Positions 17,240 through 27,916 of a stretch of 42,078 nt of DNA are shown piece after piece. Each line of letters begins with the position of its first letter. Position 1 is the first letter of the stretch. Under the pieces are notes generated by a model that ran no database searches, had not been told where the DNA came from, and was given only the letters and a program-made list of their open reading frames with translations. The stretch is from NCBI GenBank assembly GCA_000156295.1, contig DS999222.1:399441-441518 (forward strand). Reading direction: 5' to 3'. A program made the translations under genes and the position numbers. The stretch is from a marine gamma proteobacterium HTCC2148 (GTDB lineage Bacteria; Pseudomonadota; Gammaproteobacteria; Pseudomonadales; Halieaceae).

Positions 17240-19348
17240 TCAATTGCGCTCGTCGGCTGGCACAATATAGAAACCACCCAGCATGAGGAACATCTCGTCT
17301 TCGGTGGTAACGCCGCCTCGCACAACGCAGGCATCACAACTGCCGTTACTGCCGCACAGGCTATCATCGGAACCGCAAGCCTTACCGGGCGTGGGTCCAG
17401 CAACACAATAGGCGTTACCCTCACACGTTGTACCCACCGACGTTGAATTGCGCTTTAGCAGGTCGGGGAAATCCTTGCCGTTATCGTAAGTGACACAAAA
17501 CTTGAGCGTTCGATTTTCCAGTTTTGAGGAGTCATATTCTAACGGCGGTTCATAGTCGACTTGCAGCGGATCATTGTAAACACGGCTGAGGTAATCGGGC
17601 GCCTCAGCATTCGGCTTACAATCGCTGGATACCTTGCAGTTTGGATCCTGTGGCGGTAACCAGGTTTGCCAAAGTATGCCACGCTTGTGCGCATGAGAGC
17701 CCAACTGGGTCAGACGACTGCCCACCGGTAGTGTGGTCGTAGAACAATAGGTTCGCTGTTCGTAGGGCGGTACATTTGCCACAAAAATGTCCTTGGCATC
17801 GAATATTGCCCGACTCCGGTAACGCCTCTCGCTCTCGGGGGCAAACAAGATATTGTTGTACTGTTCCACTGTAGTTTCTTCAGTCGAAAGATTGAACGCA
17901 TGCGAGTTCCATACAATGATGCCGCGCGCCGGCAGTACACCATAAACACCTTCAGCCAAGATATTCTGCGACACCGGTGCCTGGGCTCCTCCCATGCTGA
18001 CCTGGTGTGTACGCAGATCTGTTGGGCCCCAGCCTCGACAGGCGATCGACTTGCGCGCCTGCGTGCCACAAACGAAGCGATCTCCGCCACAATCTGCTCC
18101 GCCAGAGGCAACTGGCTCACCGATCCTCGTTGGATCGCACTTCGAGCCCTTGTTCGGGCCATTCAGGCACTGCCAGTCGCCCCATGCAGGCTCGAAAGGC
18201 GAAGCCGAGCCGGTGTAAACATTGATAATACTATGATGTGATTGAGGGTCTTGCGTCAGCGTCCGGGTATTAGTCGCCATGCAGACACCGTCATAATCGT
18301 TGTAGACCGGGTCGCTGCAAGGAGTTAGAGCCCAGTCGGGCAGCAGCTCCGGAGTCTGCTCCAGGTCATAGTAGGTTGCAAAGCAAACCTCATTCTCACT
18401 TTCTGGCAATACCGCCCAGGGCCCGCTAATAAATTGCACGCCCTCGCCAGGAGCGGGTGGGGCAGGAGGATCTATCTTGTTTGATTGAGGCGCAGTTGCC
18501 TGATCACAGCCCAACAGGGTCGCCACACCATCCACGTTAGCGGACTCAGGTGCGCCGTTTCGAATCCACAACCGCATTGCCTCCAAATGGTCGGTCGTTA
18601 GCGGCGCACCACCTATAGGCATCGGCAAACCAGCTCCGTTGGGCAACAAAATGGCATTAGTGGCTGCTTCGAGCTTGGTATACAAGAAGCTTAATTTCTG
18701 TTCTCCGGGATACACTAACTGCTGGGACACAGGCAGATTGGCGGCGGCATCTACACGGTAAAGATTGTCGAATGATTTTCCTGCCGTTAAGTCGAGAGCT
18801 CCGGCTGGATTGTTGCCACTGTGACATGCGCTATTAGTGCAGTTATAGCCTTCAAAAATCAGGGATTGAATACGGTCAAAGCTACCACCGAGGTTGCTGC
18901 AGTCGGTGCCAGCGCCTGATGGTTCAACTTTTTCAAATACGGGTTCTAAGTAATAGACCTGATCTGACTGCAGGATAGTCATAAGGAGTTCGTTGGCGTC
19001 AAAGCCAATCGTCGTCAACCACACTTGGGCAGACTCAAATCCGCCGTAAAGATACTCGCCAGGTTTACGGTTTCGCCAACCGGCAAACTCCCATCCTGAT
19101 GAGGGTACTGCAGTAAAGGTCTCATTAAAGCTGGTATCTTCTATAACGAAGTCACAATGAAATCCTTCTTCCTCTTCGCCAACCGCATGCGCAGGGCGAA
19201 TGACCGCGTCTGCAGTAAGCAGCCTGCAGTCGTAGTCACCAGAAGAGGAAATTACCTGCCCACCCTCGGGGACCTCAATACGCACCTTGCACCCTATGCA
19301 GAGTAAAACCAGAGTCCCTGCAAGCGCTTGCTTAACTATTTTTTTCAT
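17240..19348 (-). CDS. Lipoprotein with cytochrome c-like domain and PHM/DBH-type copper monooxygenase fold
   Basis: A 702-residue secreted protein. The N-terminus is a lipoprotein-like signal with Cys20 (LLCIGCK). Residues 25-140 are beta-rich with SGWEFAGW, similar to repeat domains of surface proteins. Residues 150-268 look like a cytochrome c-type domain: Cys170-x4-Cys175-His176 replaces the usual CxxCH, followed by LPMPIGGAPLTTDHLEAMRLW with Met243 as a possible axial ligand. Residues 305-697 fit the copper type II ascorbate-dependent monooxygenase fold: His371-His372 (QSHHSIINVY), His483 (NSHAFN), His552 and His554 (GSHAHKRG) and Met686 in TTEDEMFLML, which matches the copper-Met region of PHM. 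Many Cys pairs suggest disulfides in the periplasm or outside. The substrate is unknown. Confidence 0.7.
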   Translation of the reverse strand: MKKIVKQALAGTLVLLCIGCKVRIEVPEGGQVISSSGDYDCRLLTADAVIRPAHAVGEEEEGFHCDFVIEDTSFNETFTAVPSSGWEFAGWRNRKPGEYLYGGFESAQVWLTTIGFDANELLMTILQSDQVYYLEPVFEKVEPSGAGTDCSNLGGSFDRIQSLIFEGYNCTNSACHSGNNPAGALDLTAGKSFDNLYRVDAAANLPVSQQLVYPGEQKLSFLYTKLEAATNAILLPNGAGLPMPIGGAPLTTDHLEAMRLWIRNGAPESANVDGVATLLGCDQATAPQSNKIDPPAPPAPGEGVQFISGPWAVLPESENEVCFATYYDLEQTPELLPDWALTPCSDPVYNDYDGVCMATNTRTLTQDPQSHHSIINVYTGSASPFEPAWGDWQCLNGPNKGSKCDPTRIGEPVASGGADCGGDRFVCGTQARKSIACRGWGPTDLRTHQVSMGGAQAPVSQNILAEGVYGVLPARGIIVWNSHAFNLSTEETTVEQYNNILFAPESERRYRSRAIFDAKDIFVANVPPYEQRTYCSTTTLPVGSRLTQLGSHAHKRGILWQTWLPPQDPNCKVSSDCKPNAEAPDYLSRVYNDPLQVDYEPPLEYDSSKLENRTLKFCVTYDNGKDFPDLLKRNSTSVGTTCEGNAYCVAGPTPGKACGSDDSLCGSNGSCDACVVRGGVTTEDEMFLMLGGFYIVPADERN

Positions 19349-19443
19349 TTCACAACCATCGCTTTACAATCCGCAAAGAATATAGCAGGTAAACCGTTTT
19401 GTAGCACCCCGGCGCCAGGACTTCAGTCGGCCAGGCTTTTCGC

Positions 19444-20655
19444 TTATGCAGGGGCGACACTCATGCGTTTTAGGATCCCCCTGCAATCATCCGTATCCAA
19501 AAAGCGTGGTGTTGGATAGCTGCTGCCCTCGATGAGAGCGAGATCTGCAAGCTCGTTTATGTCTATTTCTTGTATAGCTTCAATGGTCTCGGGAATGCCT
19601 ACGGTGCGATTGAGCTCCCTGACGCTGTCGATCAGTTTTTGCGCCAGCGCAGCTTTATTCTCTTCAGCCTTGCCAAGTTCACAGTGCACCGCCAACGCGG
19701 CCATCTTATCCTGGGCATCGTCTTTTAACAGGTCCAGTACATGGGGCAGGGCCACTGCATTGCCCAGGCCGTGGGCGACGCCGTAACGCGCACCGAGATT
19801 GTGGGAGATAGCGTGGGTATAGCCAACCAGTGCCTGGGTAATGGCAAGGCCACCATAATAAGACGCCAACGACATGCCCTCCCTGGCCTCCATGTTCTGG
19901 CCATCGCTGCAGGCAGTTGGCAGATATTTGAACACCAGTTTGGCAGAGGCAAGTCCGTAAAAATCGGTCTCGGTGTTACCAAATGTTCCAATATAGGACT
20001 CGATTGCGTGGGTGAGGGCGTCCATACCGGTGGCCGCAGTCATACTGGCGGGTAAACCCAGCATGACTTCCGGATCCAGTGCCGCAGCCTTCGGAATCAG
20101 GCTATTGTCAATAACAGCGCTCTTGCTGTGAGTCTCGTTGTCTGAGACCACTGCGATACAAGTGCCTTCAGAACCTGTGCCCGCTGTGGTCGGGATGGCA
20201 AAAAGCGGCAGCGCTCCCTGTTTGCACTTGTTGACCCCAAGACAGGATTCAGCACTACCTCCATTGGCACCGGCAAGAGCAACAACTTTGGCAGTATCAA
20301 TCGACGAGCCGCCACCAAAGGCAAGTACCGCATCGCAATGGTTGGCATTGAGTACAGCCAGGCCTGCGTCCACAACCTGCAGTGTGGGGTCGGGCAGCAC
20401 CCCGTCATAGATCTGATAGCTCACGTCGTGAGCAGCAAGATCTGCAAGTGTCTTGTCGAGTAAGCCAAGTTCACGCAGTGGTTTGTCAGTGACAATCAGC
20501 AGATTTTTTAGCCCAAACTGGCTGATCGCTTTACAGAGGTTTGCCGATGATCCGGGCCCAGAGAAGGCCATGGGTTTGGGTTGCGGTTTGAGCAGCATCT
20601 TCCCGATGATTGCCAGGCGAGCGCGGTAAAGCCAGGTTTTGTAGAGTGCCGGCAC
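19444..20655 (-). CDS. Iron-containing (group III) alcohol dehydrogenase
   Basis: A 403-residue enzyme of the Fe-ADH family, which reduces aldehydes or oxidises alcohols with NAD(P) in the cytosol. It has the nucleotide-binding motif AVLAFGGGSSIDTAK, the PTTAGTGSEGT motif and the metal ligands in GMDALTHAIESY (Asp and His), THAISHNLG (His) and YGVAHGLGNAVALPHV (His). An N-terminal extension of about 20 residues precedes the conserved domain. GAGG sits 7 bp before the GTG at 20655, so I keep it over the internal ATG at 20598. It lies 95 bp upstream of the copper-type lipoprotein gene on the same strand. Confidence 0.9.
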   Translation of the reverse strand: MPALYKTWLYRARLAIIGKMLLKPQPKPMAFSGPGSSANLCKAISQFGLKNLLIVTDKPLRELGLLDKTLADLAAHDVSYQIYDGVLPDPTLQVVDAGLAVLNANHCDAVLAFGGGSSIDTAKVVALAGANGGSAESCLGVNKCKQGALPLFAIPTTAGTGSEGTCIAVVSDNETHSKSAVIDNSLIPKAAALDPEVMLGLPASMTAATGMDALTHAIESYIGTFGNTETDFYGLASAKLVFKYLPTACSDGQNMEAREGMSLASYYGGLAITQALVGYTHAISHNLGARYGVAHGLGNAVALPHVLDLLKDDAQDKMAALAVHCELGKAEENKAALAQKLIDSVRELNRTVGIPETIEAIQEIDINELADLALIEGSSYPTPRFLDTDDCRGILKRMSVAPA

Positions 20656-21044
20656 GTGGTGACCTCATATTAGCTTGCGACAATGAAACGAAGGGTGAGT
20701 GTACCGGATATACGATGCAAGCGGCCAGCAATGCGGCTTGTGCCTGAACCAAGGCCATCTGGCCTCAGTATGGAGTCGGCTCTGCCGTCCCGAGAGGAGG
20801 TGTCAGCGGTTGTAGAGGTTGGTTTGGAATCCCTCGACCCCGTGAAGATTCATATTTGGCCATCGCAGCGGGGTGTTTCCTTTGGGCGGATCTGGCGCCA
20901 TTTTTTTGTCGTATGTACCGCAACGAGTAACAGCAGCAAAGCATATTCTTTGTATGCGTGGCATGATACTGCCTTGGCTGCGCACGGCTGTGGGAACTTC
21001 ATGGCGCGGCTGGGCTCGAACCTTATCGAGGTACTGTTCAAACG
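20656..21044. other. Divergent intergenic region
   Basis: About 390 bp between the Fe-ADH and subtilisin genes, which point apart, so both promoters should lie here. One plus-strand frame (20683-21048) is open, but its translation shows no domain and it overlaps the start of the protease gene, so I do not call it. I see no clear -35/-10 pair or repeat. Confidence 0.4.
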
Positions 21045-23687
21045 ATGATGAAGCACTGGCTTTTGATGACTCTTTTCCTGCTGCTGGCGAGCTGCGGTGG
21101 AGGCGGTAGTTCGGGGGGTAGTCAGCAGACTGAGCCGCCACCTGTCGCCGCACCTCCTGTCGATCCGCCCCCTGCGGCCCCCCCGGTCACAGAGGGGTTT
21201 GTCATAACGGGCACCGTGATCGCCAGTAGCAGTCAGTCTGTAGATGGCGACACTAACGATACGGTCAGCGAATACAATCCCAACGACACCTTGTTAAGTG
21301 CCCAGGCAATTAATAACCCGACCACTCTGGGAGGCTACGTTAACCAGCCCGGTAGTGGGGAGAGCGGTCGTTCATTTGCAGAGGGCGATGTGGATGACTT
21401 TTTCCGGCTAGAGCTGCTTGCGGGGCAATCTATCACTATGGTGATAGCCGACTTTGACATCGCCGATGCTGATTTGTACCTCTACAACCAAAACGGTGAC
21501 ATCATCGATTTCTCTATTGAGTCGGGCGAGGTCGAAAACCTGATAGTGCCTGACGACGGCACATTTTTGGTCAACGTGTCAGCATATTCTGGCGGTACCA
21601 ACTATTTATTGGCCATAGGCAACCAGGCGAATCAGGCTCGATCCAGCCTGCAGCACTATATCGAGCCTTGGCAGGCGATAGTGCGCTATCGCGATAGTGA
21701 CCATAGCAACCAGACTGCCATGGCGGCGGCTGACCTAGCGATGGAGCAGCGTGGCGGTGGACCGCAACGACCCTGGCTTATGCAATTAAAAACTACGGAT
21801 GACAGGCAGTACCTGGCAAGGCGCATGGGCACAGCCATGCCTAAGCGCGCTAGCATCGGCAGTGGTGATTTGCAGGCTCGCTTCGAAACACTGATGACCA
21901 TCAAACGTCTGCGCAGCACTGATGAAGTTGAATTGGCTGAGCCGAACTTTCGCGTACGCGGTTTTTTTACGCCCGATGACGAAGCCTTCGAGACGCAATG
22001 GCACCTGCCTCTCATTGATTTACCTGCCGCCTGGGATAGCGTCAGGGGAGATCCTGATGTGACAGTGGCAGTTGTGGATACTGGAATACTGTCGCAACAC
22101 CCGGACCTGGCTGGACAATGGGTTGCGGGCTATGACTTTGTGCGTGACATCGCACAATCGGGTGATGGCGATGGCATCGACCCCAACCCGGAAGACCCTG
22201 GTAATTTGCAAACTCCCGGCCCCAGTTCCTATCATGGGACACATGTGGCGGGTACCGTTGGCGCTGCTGGTAACAATGGCATCGGTGTTGCGGGTGTCGC
22301 CTATGGTGCACGCATCATGCCGTTGCGTGCTCTGGGGGAGGGCGGCGTAGGTACGAGCTATGATGTTAGCCAGGCAATACGCTACGCGGCAGGTTTGGCT
22401 AACGATTCAGGAACGGTGCCTGATGCGCCGGCCGACGTGATCAATTTAAGCTTGGGTGGCGGTCCCTTTAGTTCGGCTGAACAGCAGCTCTACAATCAGG
22501 TCATTGCTAACGGCACTATTGTTGTGGCCGCCGCCGGTAACGAGGCAAGCTCTGTCCCCCAATACCCAGCTTCTTACGACGGTGTGTTCTCGGTTAGTGC
22601 GGTAGACATCAACCGTCAGTTAGCGAGTTATTCAAGTCGAGGTGTGTATGTCGACGTTGCCGCCCCTGGCGGCGACAATGGCACTGACGTGAATGGTGAT
22701 GGCTATCCGGATGGTGTGCTGAGCACCGGTGGCGTCGACAATGGCAGTCTGGAGTTTGCCTATACCTTTCTTAATGGCACATCAATGGCCGCTCCGCACA
22801 TGGCAGGGGTTATGGCACTGATGCGAAGTGTAAATCCGGGCCTTTCGCCGGCCGATATCGAAACCTTATTAGTGAGCGGTCGCCTTACAGATGATCTGGG
22901 GCCTCCTGGTCGCGATGATAGTTATGGGCACGGCATGATCAATGCCTACAAATCGGTAATAGCGGCCTTGGATAGCCTGGGCGATACCACCGTAGATCTG
23001 CCCAGGCTGAGCCTTTCGGCAACTACCCTGAGCTTTGGGGATAGCGAGGCCCCGCTTGAATTAGAGTTGATAAATGCGGGTAGCGGTGAACTCACTATTG
23101 AATCGATAACAAGCAGTGAGCAATGGCTATCCGTCTCGTCACAAGACATTGACGAAGAGGGGCTGGGGTCCTACGACGTCAACATTAATCGTCAGGACTT
23201 GGCCGACGGGGTATATTCCGGTGATATTAAGGTGTTGTCCTCCGCTAATTTGGTGATCGCAAAAGTCTTTATGTCTGTGGGTCGCCCCGGTGGCGAAGCC
23301 AATGTTGGGGCCGTGTATATATTGCTGTACGACCGCGTCAACGAGGAGGCTGTAGCCGAATTTTCTGCCACCGCGGAAAATGGCCGCTACGCTTTCCAAT
23401 TTACGGATGTGCCTCCCGGGCAATACGAACTCGTCGCTGGCTCTGATTCTGACAACGACTTCTTTATTTGTGATGCTGGAGAGGCGTGCGGTTCATGGCT
23501 AACTCTGGACCAGCCTATCGTTCTGGAGCTCAACGAAGACCGAGCAGGCTTGGACTTTCCGGTGGAATATCAGGTTTTTCTACCCGACATTACTGCTGAG
23601 AATCAGGACGTGACATCGCCGGCGCGACAACGTCAGCCGATAGTGCGAAAGCGTGCGTTGGGCCCTGCGCGAGCGACTCAACGCTGA
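21045..23687 (+). CDS. Subtilisin-like (S8) serine protease lipoprotein with PPC and C-terminal beta domains
   Basis: An 880-residue secreted protease. The lipobox LLASC places Cys17 as the lipid anchor, followed by a Gly/Ser and Pro-rich linker (residues 18-50). A PPC-type domain covers about 78-192 (DVDDFFRLELLAGQ...). An S8 domain covers about 315-640 with the triad Asp345 (VAVVDTGI), His400 (YHGTHVAGTVG) and Ser580 (NGTSMAAPHMAG). A beta-sandwich follows (about 655-750, LSATTLSFGDSEAPL), then a carboxypeptidase-regulatory/prealbumin-like module (about 755-850) and a basic tail. It is likely cell-surface bound and degrades extracellular protein. Two ATGs sit side by side (21045 and 21048), and the ribosome-binding site is weak. 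Confidence 0.92.
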   Translation: MMKHWLLMTLFLLLASCGGGGSSGGSQQTEPPPVAAPPVDPPPAAPPVTEGFVITGTVIASSSQSVDGDTNDTVSEYNPNDTLLSAQAINNPTTLGGYVNQPGSGESGRSFAEGDVDDFFRLELLAGQSITMVIADFDIADADLYLYNQNGDIIDFSIESGEVENLIVPDDGTFLVNVSAYSGGTNYLLAIGNQANQARSSLQHYIEPWQAIVRYRDSDHSNQTAMAAADLAMEQRGGGPQRPWLMQLKTTDDRQYLARRMGTAMPKRASIGSGDLQARFETLMTIKRLRSTDEVELAEPNFRVRGFFTPDDEAFETQWHLPLIDLPAAWDSVRGDPDVTVAVVDTGILSQHPDLAGQWVAGYDFVRDIAQSGDGDGIDPNPEDPGNLQTPGPSSYHGTHVAGTVGAAGNNGIGVAGVAYGARIMPLRALGEGGVGTSYDVSQAIRYAAGLANDSGTVPDAPADVINLSLGGGPFSSAEQQLYNQVIANGTIVVAAAGNEASSVPQYPASYDGVFSVSAVDINRQLASYSSRGVYVDVAAPGGDNGTDVNGDGYPDGVLSTGGVDNGSLEFAYTFLNGTSMAAPHMAGVMALMRSVNPGLSPADIETLLVSGRLTDDLGPPGRDDSYGHGMINAYKSVIAALDSLGDTTVDLPRLSLSATTLSFGDSEAPLELELINAGSGELTIESITSSEQWLSVSSQDIDEEGLGSYDVNINRQDLADGVYSGDIKVLSSANLVIAKVFMSVGRPGGEANVGAVYILLYDRVNEEAVAEFSATAENGRYAFQFTDVPPGQYELVAGSDSDNDFFICDAGEACGSWLTLDQPIVLELNEDRAGLDFPVEYQVFLPDITAENQDVTSPARQRQPIVRKRALGPARATQR

Positions 23688-23959
23688 TCAATGTATCGGC
23701 TATAGGCCGCCACGAGTGACACTGCCGGTGCTGTGTAGAGGCGAGAGGTCATTAGAGATACTTTGGGCGAGGGCGTTTGCGGGTGTAGCTGAGCCGTATC
23801 ACTTTGTATCGTTTGTGGTATACCGAGTAATAATAAAAATAACAAAAGGTAATTTATAGCCACGAAGGTTGTTTTACATTCACTGTTTTTAAATATCTCT
23901 GCCTTTTCTGTTACGATAAAGATTAGATATCAACCTTAACATGACGTGTTGCGAGATTT

Positions 23960-25465
23960 ATGAAAGACACAGAGCTTTTAGCTGAGTTTGCATCGAGTTC
24001 AAATGAAGACGTATTGGAGGTTATTAATTCGCTCCCCTATGCCTATTACCGTGCCGATAAAGAGGGCAAGGTAGTTGCTGCCAGCCGAGCAATGCTTTCT
24101 ATTATGGGTTATGCAGAAGTGGACGAAATAATTGGTGTTCTTATTGCAGGTCAGTATGTTGACCCAACCGGTAGAGATATTTTCTTAAAGAAATTGGCTG
24201 AAAATGAAAATGGCGTCGAGGGCTTCGAAGCAGAGTTAAAGAACCATGAAGGCAAAGGGATTTGGGTCTCAACATCAGCGCATTACGTAAGAGATAAGAA
24301 TGGCAATATCATGGGCGTCGAGGGATTGGTGCGTGATATTTCTGATGAGAGAGCATTACTTCGAGAAATAGCGACCGAGAGAAACCTCTTTGAATTAGTC
24401 GCGCAAAAAATCAATTATGCAATTGGCATTCATGATGTCGACGGTCGCCATGTATATTCCAACGATCTAATGAAAGAAACGATTGGTTTAGACATGAATA
24501 CGTCCGAAATAGATAATGAAACTTCCATATACTCTATAATCGATTCGGCCTTTGTGGAAGAGGGGCAGCGACTTGATAGCATGCTTTTGAGCGGCGAGCC
24601 GGTTGATAATGTAGAACTTGTTATGGAGCGCGGTGGGGAAAAAAAATACTATATTGCCTCAAAGGTATTGCTAGAAAATTTCGGCAGCCAGTACATTTGC
24701 TCTATCATGAAAGACGATTCAGAAAACCGAAAGCAGAATGCACAAGTTATACAGAATTCCAAACTCGCGGCTCTTGGCGAATTATCAGCCGGAGTGGCCC
24801 ATGAACTCAATCAGCCTCTCAACGTAATTAAATTGGCCGTAGCAAATTTGAGAGAACGAGGCGATAGAGCTGATCAGACTTACATCCAAAAGAAACTCGC
24901 AATGATTGATAAGCAGGTTGATCGATCGAGCCAAATAATCAATCAACTGAGATCTTTCGGTAGAACTGTGGATGATAAAAATTGTGAGGGTGACCTTGTT
25001 GTGGCGGTGCAAAGCACCTTGCTGATGTTTGGTCAGTTGCTTCAAGACAACAATATCACCGTTAAAACAACCTATCAGACAACAAGCATACCTGTCAGTT
25101 GTGACGAGTTGAAACTGGAACAAATGTGTTTGAATCTTCTATCAAATTCGCGCGATGCTATCGAGGCAAGAAGGGCTCACTCTTCGCCCGATGAGGCGTC
25201 CGCAATGCGGATTGAAATAAGCGTCAGTACTGATTCTAAGCAGGCGGTTTTGACTGTTAAGGATACTGGCACGGGTGTCGAAAGCACTTTATTAGGCAAA
25301 GTATTGGAGCCATTTTTCACCACAAAAGAAGTTGGAAAAGGCACCGGCTTGGGTCTGTCAGTCAGTCAAGGCTTTGTTGCAAAGGCGGGTGGAACAATCG
25401 AGCTGACGAACTGGGCCGGTGGTGCGTTGGCAACGGTTAAGCTCCCAATACTAGAACAGAAATAG
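23960..25465 (+). CDS. Soluble PAS sensor histidine kinase (NtrB-like)
   Basis: A 501-residue kinase with no membrane segment, so it should sense an intracellular signal. One clear PAS domain (about 17-130: VINSLPYAYYRADKEGKVVAA...GLVRDISDE), a second PAS-like region (about 140-250) and then an HWE/HisKA-type dimerisation helix with His281 in GVAHELNQPLNVI. The ATPase domain has LLSNSRDAI (N box), VKDTGTGV and GTGLGLSVS. The ELNQPL form is typical of NtrB/FixL-like kinases. No response regulator gene is adjacent; the orphan OmpR-type regulator at 15481-16350 is about 7.6 kb away. The gene is visibly more AT-rich than its neighbours. Confidence 0.9.
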   Translation: MKDTELLAEFASSSNEDVLEVINSLPYAYYRADKEGKVVAASRAMLSIMGYAEVDEIIGVLIAGQYVDPTGRDIFLKKLAENENGVEGFEAELKNHEGKGIWVSTSAHYVRDKNGNIMGVEGLVRDISDERALLREIATERNLFELVAQKINYAIGIHDVDGRHVYSNDLMKETIGLDMNTSEIDNETSIYSIIDSAFVEEGQRLDSMLLSGEPVDNVELVMERGGEKKYYIASKVLLENFGSQYICSIMKDDSENRKQNAQVIQNSKLAALGELSAGVAHELNQPLNVIKLAVANLRERGDRADQTYIQKKLAMIDKQVDRSSQIINQLRSFGRTVDDKNCEGDLVVAVQSTLLMFGQLLQDNNITVKTTYQTTSIPVSCDELKLEQMCLNLLSNSRDAIEARRAHSSPDEASAMRIEISVSTDSKQAVLTVKDTGTGVESTLLGKVLEPFFTTKEVGKGTGLGLSVSQGFVAKAGGTIELTNWAGGALATVKLPILEQK

Positions 25466-25487
25466 TTCGAGGCAGCATTACCCGCTC

Positions 25488-25694
25488 CTACTGGGTTGCC
25501 GTGCCCGGAGCGCTAACGGGAACATTGCCGCTTTCGTAGAAAGCCGAATCGGCAAATAGCATGCTATCGACAATCCTTGTGCCAAGAACCCTGATGCGAG
25601 CGTACTCGGGAATGGTGCTTAGTATCGATTGTATTCCCGTTCCCTAAAAAGTCGCTAATGCCTCAAAGCCGTCAGAAAATTCGTCTTTGAAGGC
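25488..25694 (-). pseudogene. Decayed coding remnant downstream of fadH
   Basis: Directly after the fadH stop, and in the same frame, the minus strand reads as protein-like sequence without a start codon. It begins AFKDEFSDGFEALATF, has an in-frame TAG at 25644-25646, then continues GTGIQSILSTIPEYARIRV and on to SMLFADSAFYESG before the final stop at 25488-25490. The even hydrophobic and charged pattern is more protein-like than expected by chance. It may be the tail of a gene whose 5' part has been lost. I recognise no family. Confidence 0.35.
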
Positions 25695-27770
<2,076 letters not shown>

Positions 27771-27916
27771 TTAGTGAGGGATAGCGATATTAGTTGCCAT
27801 TGGGGGATTGGTGCAACCCCCGCGATGGCAAGCCCGTCGAGGCGGTCTGTGCACTGCTCAAAATTAAGTCATAATGTTCTGTCCAAGATGGCGTAATTGA
27901 AGATGGGATCAGAGAA

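Noticed and set aside
20683-21048. 121-codon plus-strand frame before the protease
   Set aside because: No domain, odd composition, and it overlaps the start of the protease gene.
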